DNA from: Palsa-504 sp963819785 | GTDB taxonomy: Bacteria > Actinomycetota > Actinomycetes > Streptosporangiales > Streptosporangiaceae | Assembly (NCBI GenBank): GCA_963819785.1 | Contig: CAWFXW010000037.1 | Span: forward strand, 248,001-312,000 | DNA length: 64,000 nucleotides | Reading direction: 5' to 3' | Part shown: positions 1 to 10,096 of the stretch, one piece after another | Position numbering within the stretch: the first letter of the stretch is position 1 | How the letters are laid out: every line of letters begins with the position of its first letter | Made by a program: the position numbers and the translations under genes | The notes under the pieces: model-generated | What the model saw: only the letters and a program-made list of their open reading frames with translations | Databases searched by the model: none | What the model was told of the DNA's origin: nothing

Positions 1-174
1 CAGCACATCAGCAACAACTACGACCAGACATTCCGCTTCGCGCTGCCACCGGGACACTATGTGATTGCCGGTCACTACGACGAGAACCCGGCGGGCATCT
101 ACGGACCGTTCGGCGAGGTGACGGTCACCGCGGGCGCGACGAGCCGCGTGGAGCTGCCGAACCTGTGTCCCTAG
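1..174 (+). CDS. C-terminal end of an unidentified, possibly secreted protein (partial)
   Basis: Frame 1 is open from the window edge to a TAG at 172-174, giving 57 residues. The fragment alternates hydrophobic and polar residues with glycine turns (FALPPGHYVIAGHYDENP, then GPFGEVTV and a short tail ending in Pro). This pattern fits the last strands of a beta-sandwich domain of the kind found at the end of exported proteins. The N-terminus lies outside the window, so no signal peptide or family can be seen. The stop codon overlaps the stop of the convergent gene on the other strand (a shared CTAG). Confidence 0.6.
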   Translation, partial: QHISNNYDQTFRFALPPGHYVIAGHYDENPAGIYGPFGEVTVTAGATSRVELPNLCP

Positions 175-602
175 GGAGCGGAGCCGGGGCCGGAGCGGTC
201 CGCCACCAGAGCCCCCGCCACGCCGGCCAGGGCCGCGCCGCCGGCCGACGCGACGACCAGCCACCGGGTGAACCTCGGCAGCTCGCGCCACGACGCCAAG
301 GTGGCCGCCACGTCCAGCGCGTCCGACAACGCACCTGCCCCGACCCAGGCCCGTGCCGGTCCAGCGGCGGCCGCCGGGCCCTGCAGGGCGGCCAGCGCGC
401 CGAGCCCCAGGGCTAGGTCCCGCGCGCCCAGCGCGCGGCCGAAGACCCGGGCCGCCACGTTATCGGCCGCCGCGCCCACCCACGGACGGGCCGGGACCGC
501 GGGCCAGGCCAGGGCGGTCACGCCGATCGCCACCCGTCCGGCCGCCACGGCCGTGGCCCCGCGCCGCAGCAGCGACGGGATATCAGTCGAGGTCAGCTGC
601 AC
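171..602 (-). CDS. Small integral membrane protein, 143 aa
   Basis: The start is a GTG at 602 preceded by GGAGGAAGA, a strong ribosome binding site. The longer upstream ORF has unrelated composition and is antisense to the next gene. The protein has three or four hydrophobic segments: VAIGVTALAWPAV near residue 25, LALGLGALAAL near 65, and WLVVASAGGAALAGVAGALV near the C-terminus. An R/D-containing motif (GARDLALGLG) and ALSDALD sit between them. This resembles small actinobacterial membrane proteins of the DUF4267 type, but that match is from memory. Function unknown. It converges with the partial gene at the left edge. Confidence 0.65.
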   Translation of the reverse strand: MQLTSTDIPSLLRRGATAVAAGRVAIGVTALAWPAVPARPWVGAAADNVAARVFGRALGARDLALGLGALAALQGPAAAAGPARAWVGAGALSDALDVAATLASWRELPRFTRWLVVASAGGAALAGVAGALVADRSGPGSAP

Positions 603-674
603 TCTTCCTCCCAGGATGCGGTCAACACCCACCAGTATCCCTGGCCGCGGTCGCGTCGCTGCTACGGTGCGGGC

Positions 675-1559
675 ATGAGTATCCAGCTCAGCGACGCCGC
701 CCAGGCCCTCCTGGCCGGGAAGAACTACGCGGTCCTGGCCACGGTCAACCCCGACGGCAGCCCGCACACGTCGGTCATGTGGGTGGGCCGGGGCGGCGAC
801 GACCTGCTGTTCTCGACCGTGGAGGGCCGCGTCAAGCATCGCAACATGCTGCGCGACCCCCGCGTCAGCGTGACCGTGATCGACTCCGCGGACCCGGAGA
901 ACTACGTCGAGCTGCGCGGCCAGGTGTCGATGACTCCCGACGTCGGCCGGGCGCTCGACACCCAGCTGTCGTGGAAGTACGACGGCCGCGATCCCGGGGA
1001 AGACCGGCCGGGCGCGGTCCGCGTGGTGGTCCGGATGGTGGTCGAGAAGGCCACCGGGCACCACCGTGCCGCGAGCCGCTTACCGCCGTCGGGCGCACCG
1101 GAACATCGCCGAGATCGATGTTGTTCATGGGGCATGATCGAGGACGGGTTTGCCGAGCTGGTCGGCGCACAGCGCCGGGGCGTACTGGTCACTATCCGGA
1201 AGGATGGGTGGCCGCAGCTGTCCAACGTGAACTATGCCTGGGATGCCGGAACCCAGACCATCCGGATCTCCACCACCGACGACCGGGCCAAGACGGCCAA
1301 CCTGCGCCGCGACCCGCGGGCCAGTTTCCACGTCACCAGCGGTGACTTCTGGTCCTATGTCGTGGTCGACGGGCACGCCGAACTGTCCGCGGTGGCCCGC
1401 GATCCGCACGACGCGGCCGTCGAGGAGCTGATCGACTTGTACCGCGCGGTGCAGGGCGAGCACCCCGACTGGGACGACTACCGGGCGGCCATGGTGCGCG
1501 ACAAGCGCCTGGTGGTCAGCATCCACGCCGAACGCGCCTACGGCATGGTCCGCCGGTAA
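675..1559 (+). CDS. Tandem PPOX-class F420/flavin-dependent protein (two domains in one frame)
   Basis: Residues 1-130 form one split-barrel PPOX domain (YAVLATVNPDGSPHTSVMW, RVKHRNMLRDPRVSVTV, GAVRVVVRMVVEKATGH). Residues 154-294 form a second of a different subfamily (RGVLVTIRKDGWPQLSNVNY, DDRAKTANLRRDP, GEHPDWDDYRAAMVRDKR). Such proteins bind F420 or FMN and reduce small substrates. The roughly 23-residue linker is rich in Arg/Ser/Pro and looks non-native. The second domain starts at an in-frame ATG (1134) inside an ATGA whose TGA would end the first gene if one base were removed upstream. So this may be two overlapping genes fused by a one-base indel, or a true fusion. Both domains are confident; their fusion is not. 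Confidence 0.8.
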   Translation: MSIQLSDAAQALLAGKNYAVLATVNPDGSPHTSVMWVGRGGDDLLFSTVEGRVKHRNMLRDPRVSVTVIDSADPENYVELRGQVSMTPDVGRALDTQLSWKYDGRDPGEDRPGAVRVVVRMVVEKATGHHRAASRLPPSGAPEHRRDRCCSWGMIEDGFAELVGAQRRGVLVTIRKDGWPQLSNVNYAWDAGTQTIRISTTDDRAKTANLRRDPRASFHVTSGDFWSYVVVDGHAELSAVARDPHDAAVEELIDLYRAVQGEHPDWDDYRAAMVRDKRLVVSIHAERAYGMVRR

Positions 1560-1597
1560 GCACCAGCTACGGCTGATGGTGCACATAGGCTAAGACG

Positions 1598-2587
1598 ATG
1601 CTGGCTGACTCCTATGGACGGGTCGCAACCGATCTGCGCGTATCGCTCACCGATCGGTGCAACTTGCGGTGCGCGTACTGCATGCCGCCCGAAGGACTCG
1701 ACTGGCTGCCCTCGCCCGAGCTGCTCACCGACGACGAGGTGGTCCGGCTGATCCGGGTCGCGGTCGAGCTGCTCGGCGTCCGCGAGGTCAGGTTTACCGG
1801 AGGCGAGCCGCTGCTGCGCCGCGGCCTGCCCGGCATCGTGGCGCGGACCGTGGCGCTGGACCCGCGCCCGGAGATCTCGCTCACCACCAACGCGATCGGG
1901 CTCGCCCGCACCGCCGCGGCGCTGCACGCGGCCGGGCTGGACCGGATCAACGTGTCCCTGGACACGTTGCGGCCGGAGACCTTCCGCAAGCTAGCCCGCC
2001 GCGACCGGCTGCCCGACGTGCTGGACGGGCTGGCCGCGGCGGCCGAAGCGGGCCTGACCCCGGTCAAGGTCAACGCGGTGCTGATGCGCGACCTCAACGA
2101 CGACGAGGCCGTGCCGCTGCTGCGGTACTGCCTCGATCACGGCTACGAGCTGCGCTTCATCGAGCAGATGCCGCTGGATGCCCAGCACGGCTGGAAGCGC
2201 GCCGAGATGGTGACCGCGGATGAGATCCTGGCCGCCCTCGGCCGCGAGTTCAGCCTCACCCCCGACGACCCGAACCGGCGCGGCTCGGCGCCCGCCGAGG
2301 CGTTCCTGGTGGACGGCGGCCCGGCCCGGGTGGGCGTGATCGCGTCGGTGACCCGCCCGTTCTGCGGCAACTGCGACCGGGTCCGGCTGACCGCCGACGG
2401 CCAGGTGCGCAACTGCCTGTTCGCCCGGGCCGAAAGCGACCTGCGCGGCCCGCTGCGTGCAGGCGCGGGCGACGCCGACCTCGCGGACCGCTGGCGGCGG
2501 GCGGTCGCGGTGAAGCTCCCCGGCCATGGCATCAACGACCCGTCCTTCCTGCAACCCGACCGTCCCATGTCCGCCATCGGCGGCTGA
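1598..2587 (+). CDS. moaA: GTP 3',8-cyclase MoaA (molybdenum cofactor biosynthesis)
   Basis: Radical SAM enzyme that, with MoaC, converts GTP to cyclic pyranopterin monophosphate, the first step of molybdopterin synthesis. The N-terminal 4Fe-4S motif CNLRCAYC uses Cys21, Cys25 and Cys28. The C-terminal cluster ligands lie in CGNCDRVR...NC (Cys256, Cys259, Cys273). The C-terminus ends in the conserved Gly-Gly. At 329 aa the length is normal for the family. FTGGEP (SAM binding) and SLTTNA are also present. It stands alone: no other moa gene is in the window, so the rest of the pathway is presumably elsewhere. Confidence 0.96.
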   Translation: MLADSYGRVATDLRVSLTDRCNLRCAYCMPPEGLDWLPSPELLTDDEVVRLIRVAVELLGVREVRFTGGEPLLRRGLPGIVARTVALDPRPEISLTTNAIGLARTAAALHAAGLDRINVSLDTLRPETFRKLARRDRLPDVLDGLAAAAEAGLTPVKVNAVLMRDLNDDEAVPLLRYCLDHGYELRFIEQMPLDAQHGWKRAEMVTADEILAALGREFSLTPDDPNRRGSAPAEAFLVDGGPARVGVIASVTRPFCGNCDRVRLTADGQVRNCLFARAESDLRGPLRAGAGDADLADRWRRAVAVKLPGHGINDPSFLQPDRPMSAIGG

Positions 2588-2626
2588 CCAGCGGTTCCCG
2601 GCCGCACGCACCCCGGTCCGTTCGGC

Positions 2627-3610
2627 CTAAAGATCGCCCGGACGGTAGGCGGGCCCGTGCGCGTCGTCGCAGTGCGGTTCGGTCTCGGGGACACCAGCCG
2701 CCGCCGCGGCCGGGCCTGCGGCCGAGACCGCGTGGTCGACCTGGAGCGTCGCGTGGGTGATCCCGTACTCACGAGACAGGAACGTCTCGAGGTCGGCCCG
2801 GACCGCGTGACAGTCCGCGCCCGGCGCGACCAGCACGTGCGCGGAGGCCGCGGGCAGGCCTGACGTGATCTCCCAGATGTGCAGGTCGTGGACCTCGCAG
2901 ACCAGCGGCCGGCCCGCCATTGCCGCCCCCACGGCGGCGGGTGACAGCCCGGCGGGCGCGGCCTCGAGGAAGATCCGCCCGGAGTCCTTGAGCAGCCCGT
3001 ATCCCGCGGACAGCATCAGCGCCACCACGACCAGGGTCGCGATCGCGTCGGCTCGGTCGAACCCGGTGGCCAGGATGATCAGCCCGGCCACCGCGGTGGC
3101 GATGAACGCGTACAGATCGGTGAGCACGTGCTGGAAGGCGCCCGCCAGGTTCAGGCTCCGCGGCTGCCCGCGGTCCCCGGCCCGCGCGATGAGCATGGTC
3201 GCGGCGACGTTGACCGCCACGCCGGCCAGGGCGACGCCGAGCACCGTCCCGCCGGTCACAGCGGGCGGGGTGAAAAGATGGCGGATGGCCGTATAGCCGA
3301 GCCAGATCGCGAGCAGGACCAGCGTGATCCCGTTGGCCTGGGCGGACAGGATCTCGGCCCGCTTCAGGCCGTAGGTGTACTCGCCGGCCGGCGGCCGGGC
3401 GGCCAGTCGCGCGGTGATCAGCACCAGCGCGATCGAGGCGGCGTCGGTCAGCATGTGCGCGGCGTCGGAGATCAGCGCGAGCGAGTGCGCGGCCAGGCCC
3501 GCCACCACTTCGCCGGCCATGAAGGCCAGGATCAGCGCGAGCGCGCCGGACAGCCAGCGCGAATCCGCGCCAGGCGCCGGACCGTGCTCGTGCCGGTCGG
3601 TTCCCCTCAC
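2627..3610 (-). CDS. Cation diffusion facilitator (CDF) metal exporter, CzcD-like
   Basis: 327 aa with six predicted membrane helices and the two CDF metal-site motifs: SDAAHMLTD in TM2 and FQHVLTDLYAF in TM5, both of the HxxxD type that selects Zn2+/Co2+/Cd2+. The cytoplasmic C-terminal domain contains HDLHIWEITSGLPAASAHV, the usual dimerising metal-binding fold, followed by a His/Asp-rich tail (ETEPHCDDAHG). The start is a GTG at 3610. It acts as a proton antiporter exporting divalent metal from the cytoplasm. No metal-responsive regulator is adjacent, and it converges with moaA. Confidence 0.9.
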   Translation of the reverse strand: MRGTDRHEHGPAPGADSRWLSGALALILAFMAGEVVAGLAAHSLALISDAAHMLTDAASIALVLITARLAARPPAGEYTYGLKRAEILSAQANGITLVLLAIWLGYTAIRHLFTPPAVTGGTVLGVALAGVAVNVAATMLIARAGDRGQPRSLNLAGAFQHVLTDLYAFIATAVAGLIILATGFDRADAIATLVVVALMLSAGYGLLKDSGRIFLEAAPAGLSPAAVGAAMAGRPLVCEVHDLHIWEITSGLPAASAHVLVAPGADCHAVRADLETFLSREYGITHATLQVDHAVSAAGPAAAAAGVPETEPHCDDAHGPAYRPGDL

Positions 3611-3794
3611 GATCTGACGATATCTTCACCGATCGCGGACCCTTAACGGAGGCTTACGGGGCGCTTACGGGACCGGCCGTCACCCGGCGTGGTCACGCCG
3701 CGGTCCGCCACAGTGGTGCCGCGGGGTATTCCGATACTGACGGACGAAGCCAGGGGGCCCGGGGGGATGGAGTCCCCCCGGGAAGGGAGAGTCG

Positions 3795-4324
3795 ATGCCA
3801 GAGAAGTCCCGGCCGACCCGGCGCGGGGTACTGCTCGGCGCCGCGGGCCTGGCGGGCCTCGGCGCGGCGTTGGCCGGCTGCAGCACCGCGGCCGTGCCCT
3901 ATGACGCCGACGAGGCCGGAGTCCCGCCGCAGGGCGACGCGATGCCGACGTCCATGGCCATGGGTCCGTCAGCCAGCCCCGCCGCGACCGGCCCCGCCCC
4001 GGACAGTGCCGCGCCGAAGAAGGAACCCGCGGCCCGCGGGGTGGTGCTCGGCAGCGCAGGGGAGATCCCGGTGGGCGGCGGCCTGGTGTTCAGCGCCGCG
4101 CGGGTGGTCGTGACCCAGCCCGTCCGGGGGCAGTACCGGGCGTTCAGCGCGGTGTGCACGCACGTGGGCTGCGTGGTCAACCAGGTGACCGCGGGCACCA
4201 TCGACTGCCCCTGCCATGGCAGCCGGTTCAAGGTCACCACCGGGGCGGTGGTGACCGGGCCTGCCGCAGCCCGCTGCCCGAGAAGCACATCAAGATCGTG
4301 GACGGCAAGATCGTCCTTATCTGA
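3795..4324 (+). CDS. Rieske [2Fe-2S] TAT lipoprotein, frameshifted near the C-terminus
   Basis: Begins RPTRRGVLLGAAGLAGLGAA then a LAGC lipobox, i.e. a twin-arginine signal followed by lipid attachment. A Pro/Ser/Ala-rich linker leads to the Rieske motifs CTHVGC and CPCHGS (two Cys, two His for the 2Fe-2S cluster). After TGAVVTGPA the annotated frame degenerates, but the neighbouring frame continues as PLPEKHIKIVDGKIVLI and stops at 4322-4324, exactly the usual family ending. One base therefore appears to be missing near 4264-4270. The cluster-binding part is intact. The unshifted product would run on to 4367. It is a probable cell-surface electron-transfer protein. Confidence 0.85.
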
Positions 4325-4354
4325 GCGGCCGCCCTCGCATGGCAGGATGGCGGG

Positions 4355-5260
4355 ATGGGCTCGCTGATGCTGCTCGACTCGGCCTCGCTGTACTTCCGGG
4401 CGTTCTTCGGGGTGCCGGACACGGTCCAGGCGCCGGACGGCACGCCGGTCAACGCGGTGCGCGGACTGCTCGACATGGTCACCCGGCTGGTCCGGGCCCG
4501 GCATCCGGCCCGGTTGGTCGCGTGCTGGGACGCCGACTGGCGGCCGGCCTTCCGGGTCGCGGCCGTGCCCTCCTACAAGGCGCACCGGCTGTCCGCCGAC
4601 GGCGGCGAGGAAGTCCCGCCCGCCCTGGCCGCGCAGGTCCCGCTGATCGAGGAGGTGCTGCTGGCCTCCGGGCTAGTCATCGCCGGGCAGCCTGGGTACG
4701 AGGCCGATGACGTGATCGGCACCCTGGCCGCCCGCTCACCCGACCCGGTCGACGTGGTGACCGGCGACCGGGACCTGTTCCAGCTCGTCGATGACGCCCG
4801 CGGCATCCGGGTCATCTACACCGTCCGCGGCCTGCTCAACCTCGACGTGATCGACGAGGCGGCGGTGAGCGCCAAGTACGACATCCCGGGCCGCGCGTAC
4901 GCCGACTTCGCCGCGCTGCGCGGTGACCCGAGCGACGGGCTGCCCGGCGTGCCGGGCGTGGGGGAGAAGACCGCCGCCGCGCTGATCCGGACGTTCGGCA
5001 GCGTGCCGGGCATCATCACCGCGCTGGACGCCGGGCACGGCGGGTTTCCCCGCGGCAGCCGGGACAAGCTGGAGAAGGCTCGCGGCTACCTGAACATCGC
5101 TATGTCGGTCGTCAAGGTGGCGGACGACGCGCCGCTGCCGCCGCTGGACGGCCAGCTGCCCGCCGTGCCGCCGGATGCCGACAAGCTGAGGGAGTTTGGC
5201 GAGCGGTGGGGGCTGGGCTCGTCCCTGAGCCGGTTTCTCAGCGCCGTGGCGCGGATCTAG
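4355..5260 (+). CDS. 5'-3' exonuclease (FEN/PolA N-terminal domain type)
   Basis: 301 aa, the size of a free-standing 5'-nuclease. It has the acidic metal-binding motifs (MLLDSASLYFRAFFG at the N-terminus, GYEADDVIGTLA, VVTGDRDLFQLVDD) and the helix-three-turn-helix DNA-binding motif SDGLPGVPGVGEKTAAALI. It removes RNA primers or flaps. Many actinobacteria encode such a protein besides the one fused to DNA polymerase I. The start used is ATG 4355; Met5 is an alternative and neither has a strong ribosome binding site. It is followed almost immediately by the peptidase gene, so the two may be cotranscribed. Confidence 0.93.
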   Translation: MGSLMLLDSASLYFRAFFGVPDTVQAPDGTPVNAVRGLLDMVTRLVRARHPARLVACWDADWRPAFRVAAVPSYKAHRLSADGGEEVPPALAAQVPLIEEVLLASGLVIAGQPGYEADDVIGTLAARSPDPVDVVTGDRDLFQLVDDARGIRVIYTVRGLLNLDVIDEAAVSAKYDIPGRAYADFAALRGDPSDGLPGVPGVGEKTAAALIRTFGSVPGIITALDAGHGGFPRGSRDKLEKARGYLNIAMSVVKVADDAPLPPLDGQLPAVPPDADKLREFGERWGLGSSLSRFLSAVARI

Positions 5261-5261
5261 G

Positions 5262-6371
5262 GTGGAGGTCGTGGACCTCTACCCTTCCTCCCGCCTTGAA
5301 TCCGTCCGCGACTCCGCGCGCGCCGTCGGCCTCGACGCCGTGCTGCTGACGCCCGGCCCGGACCTGCGCTACGCCACCGGCTACGACGCCAAGCAGCTTG
5401 AACGCCTGACCTGCCTGGTCGTCCCCGCGCAAGGTGATCCGGCGCTGTTCGTACCGCGGCTGGAACTGCCCGCCGCGCAGGCCTCGCCGGCCGGCTCGCT
5501 GGACCTGGAGACCGTCCCCTGGGAGGAAACCGCCGACCCGTTCGCCATGGTGGCCGGCCTGCTCGGCAACGTCTCGGCCGTCGGCTTGTCGGACCGGATG
5601 TGGGCGCTGTTCGTGCTGAGGTTCCGCGACGTGCTGCCGTCGGCCCGGCTGACCCTGGCCAGCCGGGCGCTGCGGCCACTGCGGATCAGGAAGACCCCGG
5701 CCGAAGTCGCCGCGCTGCTCGAGGCGGGAGAGGCCATCGACCGGGTGCACGCCCGGGTTCCTGGCTGGCTGCGGCCCGGGCGGACCGAGCGCGAGGTCGG
5801 CGCGGACATCACCGAGGCCATCCTGGCCGAGGGGCACGCCACGGTCGACTTCGTGATCGTCGCCTCGGGGCCCAATGGCGCCAGCCCGCACCACGAGGTC
5901 TCCGACCGGGTCCTGGAACCCGGCGACGCGGTGGTAGTGGACATCGGCGGCGCGATGCCATCCGGCTACTGCTCGGACAGCACCAGGACCTACGCCGTCG
6001 GCGAGCCGCCCGCCGAGTTCACCGCCTACTACAAGGTGCTCTACGACGCCCAGGAGGCGGCCTGCGCCGCGGTGCGCCCAGGGGTGACGGCGGAGTCGGT
6101 TGACGCCGCCGCGCGCGAGCCGATCACCGCGGCCGGGTACGGCGCGGCGTTCTTCCACCGGACCGGTCACGGGATCGGCCTGGAGACCCACGAGGACCCG
6201 TACATCGTGGCGGGCAACGGCGAACTGCTCGAGCCGGGCATGGCGTTCTCGGTGGAGCCGGGAATCTACCCCGGCCCGCACGGCGCGCGGATCGAGGACA
6301 TCGTGGTCTGCACCGCCGGCGGCTACCAGCGGCTCAACAACACTCCGCGAGAGTTGCTCGTCGTCGGCTAG
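5262..6371 (+). CDS. M24 family metallopeptidase (Xaa-Pro aminopeptidase/prolidase-like)
   Basis: 369 aa with an N-terminal creatinase-like domain (residues 1-130) and a C-terminal pita-bread domain. The five dinuclear metal ligands are visible: Asp and Asp in VVVDIGGAMPSGYCSDSTRTY, His in HRTGHGIGLETHEDP, Glu in FSVEPGIY and Glu in GARIEDIVV. It removes N-terminal residues next to proline or cleaves X-Pro dipeptides in the cytoplasm. GTG 5262 is used as start. A second in-frame GTG at 5271 sits too close to GGAGGT to be preferred with certainty. Confidence 0.92.
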   Translation: MEVVDLYPSSRLESVRDSARAVGLDAVLLTPGPDLRYATGYDAKQLERLTCLVVPAQGDPALFVPRLELPAAQASPAGSLDLETVPWEETADPFAMVAGLLGNVSAVGLSDRMWALFVLRFRDVLPSARLTLASRALRPLRIRKTPAEVAALLEAGEAIDRVHARVPGWLRPGRTEREVGADITEAILAEGHATVDFVIVASGPNGASPHHEVSDRVLEPGDAVVVDIGGAMPSGYCSDSTRTYAVGEPPAEFTAYYKVLYDAQEAACAAVRPGVTAESVDAAAREPITAAGYGAAFFHRTGHGIGLETHEDPYIVAGNGELLEPGMAFSVEPGIYPGPHGARIEDIVVCTAGGYQRLNNTPRELLVVG

Positions 6372-6373
6372 GC

Positions 6374-7330
6374 CTAGGTTTCCGGGCCCTCGGTGGTCCG
6401 CGGCCCAGGCGGATCGATGCGGCCCTGGTTCTCGGCCAGGAACCGTTCGAACTGGGCCGCGAGCTCATCGGCGGTGGGCATGGACTCGCCCTCACCGAGC
6501 AGCCCGGCGCCCGGGTCACCGGCCCCGTCGGCTTCCGCGGCCGTGTCATACTGCTGCTCCAGCGCGCGGACCAACTCGGCGACCTCGGCCGAGTCGGCGA
6601 CCTGGCGTTCGATCGCCTCGTTGGTGCGGTGCGAGGCCTCCCGGAGCTCGGCGTCGGGCAGGCCGAGGCCGGTGGCCGTGACCACCGAGCCCAGCAGGGC
6701 CAGCGCCGCCGGGGGATAGACGGCCTGGGCCAGGTAGTGCGGCACCTGCACGGCGAAGCCCAGCGCGTCCCGGCCCGCTTCGCCGAGCCGCAGCTCGAGC
6801 AGGGCGGCCGCGCTGCCCGGCAGCTGGATGCGGCTCGGCAACCGCTGGTGCGCGCTGATCAGGTCGTCCCGGGTCCCGTGGGCGATCACGCCAAGCGGCC
6901 GGGTGTGCGGCATCCCGGCCGGGATGCCGAGGAAGCCGACCGCCATGCCGACGCCGAGCCGGCCGGTCAGGCTCAGCACGGCGTCGGTGAACAGCTTCCA
7001 CTCGTGGTCGGGCTCGGGCCCGGTCAGCAGCAGGAAGGCCCGGTCGTTCTGGTCGCGCAGCAGATGCAGGGCGAGCTCGGGCGCCTCGTAGCTCTCCCAG
7101 TGGCTGTTGTCGTAGATCATCAGCGGACGCCGCGATCGGTAGTCGAGAAGCCGGTCCGCATCGAACCGCGCCACCGTCTCATGCGGGAGAGTGCTCAGCA
7201 AGTGCTCGGCGAGCAGGCGGCCGGCGTTGCCCGCGTCAATGAAGCCCTCGAGGTAGTGCAACATCGGCGCGTCCGCGATATCTGGCGCGGCGGGACCGAG
7301 TTCGTAGAGTTCTTCCGGGTTCCGCTGCAT
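6374..7330 (-). CDS. PAC2 family protein (proteasome assembly chaperone-like)
   Basis: 318 aa. The region from residue 20 to 240 carries the PAC2 pattern seen in actinobacteria: LEGFIDAGNAGRLLAEHLL, DYRSRRPLMIYDNSHWESY, FLLLTGPEPDHEWKLF, GFLGIPAGMPHTRPLGVIAHGT. The C-terminal 70 residues are acidic, helical and low-complexity. Mycobacterial and Streptomyces members occur in genomes with proteasomes, but their role in bacteria is not established. It converges with the M24 peptidase gene (2-bp gap) and lies 9 bp downstream of the ABC ATPase gene, suggesting cotranscription with the latter. Confidence 0.85.
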   Translation of the reverse strand: MQRNPEELYELGPAAPDIADAPMLHYLEGFIDAGNAGRLLAEHLLSTLPHETVARFDADRLLDYRSRRPLMIYDNSHWESYEAPELALHLLRDQNDRAFLLLTGPEPDHEWKLFTDAVLSLTGRLGVGMAVGFLGIPAGMPHTRPLGVIAHGTRDDLISAHQRLPSRIQLPGSAAALLELRLGEAGRDALGFAVQVPHYLAQAVYPPAALALLGSVVTATGLGLPDAELREASHRTNEAIERQVADSAEVAELVRALEQQYDTAAEADGAGDPGAGLLGEGESMPTADELAAQFERFLAENQGRIDPPGPRTTEGPET

Positions 7331-7339
7331 CCCTACAGT

Positions 7340-8557
<1,218 letters not shown>

Positions 8558-8689
8558 GGCTGCAGCGTAACTTCGGACCAGCACGCCGGCTAAGCATGTG
8601 GACGGCGATGTTACGTTCTCGTAAACGCCGAGACCATTCCGTTACATCGTTATGACTCGGGCGCGGGGTCATGGCGCTAACGTGACCAC

Positions 8690-9130
8690 GTGGAGGAGAT
8701 CGACCGCAAGATCGTGTCGTTGCTGGCCCGCAACGGCCGGATGAGCTTCACCGAACTGGCCCGCCAGGCCGGGCTCTCGGTGTCGGCGGTACACCAGCGG
8801 GTGCGCAGGCTCGAGCAGGACGGCGTGATCACGGGCTACGCCGCGATGTTCAACCCGGATGACGTCGGGCTGCCGCTGACCGCGTTCGTGTCGGTCAAGC
8901 CGTTCGACGCCGCCGCACCGGACGACCTGCCGCAGCGACTGGAGCACCTGTCGGCGATTGAGGCCTGCCACAGCGTCGCGGGCGATGAGAACTACATCCT
9001 CAAGGTGCGGGTCGGCTCGCCTGCCGCGCTGGAAGAGCTGCTGTACCAGATCCGTACCCTGGGCGGCGCCTCCACCCGGACCACTGTGGTGCTCAGCACC
9101 CCGTACGAGAACCGCCCGCCCGACTTGTGA
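8690..9130 (+). CDS. Lrp/AsnC family transcriptional regulator
   Basis: 146 aa starting at GTG. The N-terminal winged HTH is typical (IDRKIVSLLARNGRMSFTELARQAGLSVSAVHQRVRRLEQDGVITGY) and is followed by the RAM/AsnC effector domain (CHSVAGDENYILKVRV near residue 95). These proteins form octamers that sense amino acids and control amino-acid metabolism or transport. It is divergent from the ABC ATPase gene across a 132-bp gap that could hold both promoters. The target is unknown. Confidence 0.92.
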   Translation: MEEIDRKIVSLLARNGRMSFTELARQAGLSVSAVHQRVRRLEQDGVITGYAAMFNPDDVGLPLTAFVSVKPFDAAAPDDLPQRLEHLSAIEACHSVAGDENYILKVRVGSPAALEELLYQIRTLGGASTRTTVVLSTPYENRPPDL

Positions 9131-9342
9131 ACCTTCATTCCCTGAGGTGGGCCACCTAGCGCATCGCTATCCCGCCACCGCCCACAGAGACCTCATTCGT
9201 CCCATCGACCCCGCAGTTCCCATTTGCGTGGTAATTCCGGATCGTGGAACTTGCGAGCGAACGACGATGCGGGCGGGATCAACGGGACTGGTGAGACTCT
9301 GCGTACAGCACTGAATCTACCGTGACACGCGGCCTTAGCCCG
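9131..9342. other. Intergenic gap between convergent lrp-like and tetR-like genes
   Basis: 212 bases with no credible ORF. No strong hairpin with a T-run was seen, so the terminators of the two convergent genes are not resolved. Confidence 0.5.
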
Positions 9343-10029
9343 TTAACCTCGCCTGGCGGCCAGGCCGTCGAGCATGACCGACAGCAGCAGGTCGGTCCGT
9401 TCCGGGTCTCGCTCCGAGCTCACCGCCACCCCGTGGAGCAGCCGCATCACGTCCATGCTGGTGACGTCGGCCCGGATGACCCCGGCCCGCTGCGCGCTGT
9501 CCAGCAGCCGCTCGGTGGTCTCCCGCATGGCCGTCCAGCACGAGGTGATCAGCTCGGACTCGACCCCGACCGCGTCGATCAGCGCCCGCGACAGGCCGCG
9601 CTTGGTGACCAGGTACCCGGCGAGGGCACGGCCCCAGGCGGCGAAGGCCTCCTGCGGGGCGTCGGTCCCGACGAGCGCGTCGCCCTGCTCGCAGACGACC
9701 TGGACCTGGGTGCGGAACACGGCCGCCTGCAGGTCCAGCCGGCTGGGGAAGTGGCGGTAGAGCGTGCCGATGCCGACCCCGGCCCGCTTGGCGATATCCT
9801 CCAGCGGCGCGTCGGCGCCCTTTTCCGCGAACGCCGCCGTGGCCGCCGAGATCAGCCGGGCGCGGTTCTGCCGCGCGTCAGCCCGCAATTGATCGGCCGG
9901 CCGCGTGGTCGGCTCGTCGCCTGGCCGCGTCATTGCGGCGCCGGGTGCCGACGTCGTTGCCTCGTCTGCTGGCTGCGTCGTCGTCTCGTGGGTCGGCTGT
10001 GCTTCTGGCTGGTCAGTTGGTCTGGTCAT
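9343..10029 (-). CDS. TetR family repressor
   Basis: 228 aa. The DNA-binding HTH (ARLISAATAAFAEKGADAPLEDIAKRAGVGIGTLYRHFPSR, shown here only by its ends ARLISA and LYRHFPSR) lies at about residues 55-100 and is followed by a C-terminal ligand domain with SRALIDAVG. The first 50 residues are a Thr/Pro/Asp low-complexity extension (repeated TTRPAD-like units), so the true start may be the internal Met33 at 9933. It is divergent from an MFS exporter, with a perfect palindrome between them, the classic arrangement of a drug-efflux repressor controlling itself and the pump. Confidence 0.9.
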   Translation of the reverse strand: MTRPTDQPEAQPTHETTTQPADEATTSAPGAAMTRPGDEPTTRPADQLRADARQNRARLISAATAAFAEKGADAPLEDIAKRAGVGIGTLYRHFPSRLDLQAAVFRTQVQVVCEQGDALVGTDAPQEAFAAWGRALAGYLVTKRGLSRALIDAVGVESELITSCWTAMRETTERLLDSAQRAGVIRADVTSMDVMRLLHGVAVSSERDPERTDLLLSVMLDGLAARRG

Positions 10030-10056
10030 GGTCCCGGCCGTAAATAAGATTGCAAA

Positions 10057-10096
10057 ACGGAGGCTGCCTCCGTATAGTAACCGGAGTAGACCTCCG
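10057..10096. promoter_or_regulatory. Probable TetR operator: palindrome plus second half-site pair
   Basis: 10057-10073 is a perfect inverted repeat, ACGGAGGC-T-GCCTCCGT. A second, looser one (CGGAG at 10082-10086 and CTCCG at 10092-10096) follows after 8 bases. Both lie between the divergent tetR and MFS starts, where a repressor dimer would block both promoters. Binding by this TetR protein is inferred from position. Confidence 0.65.
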
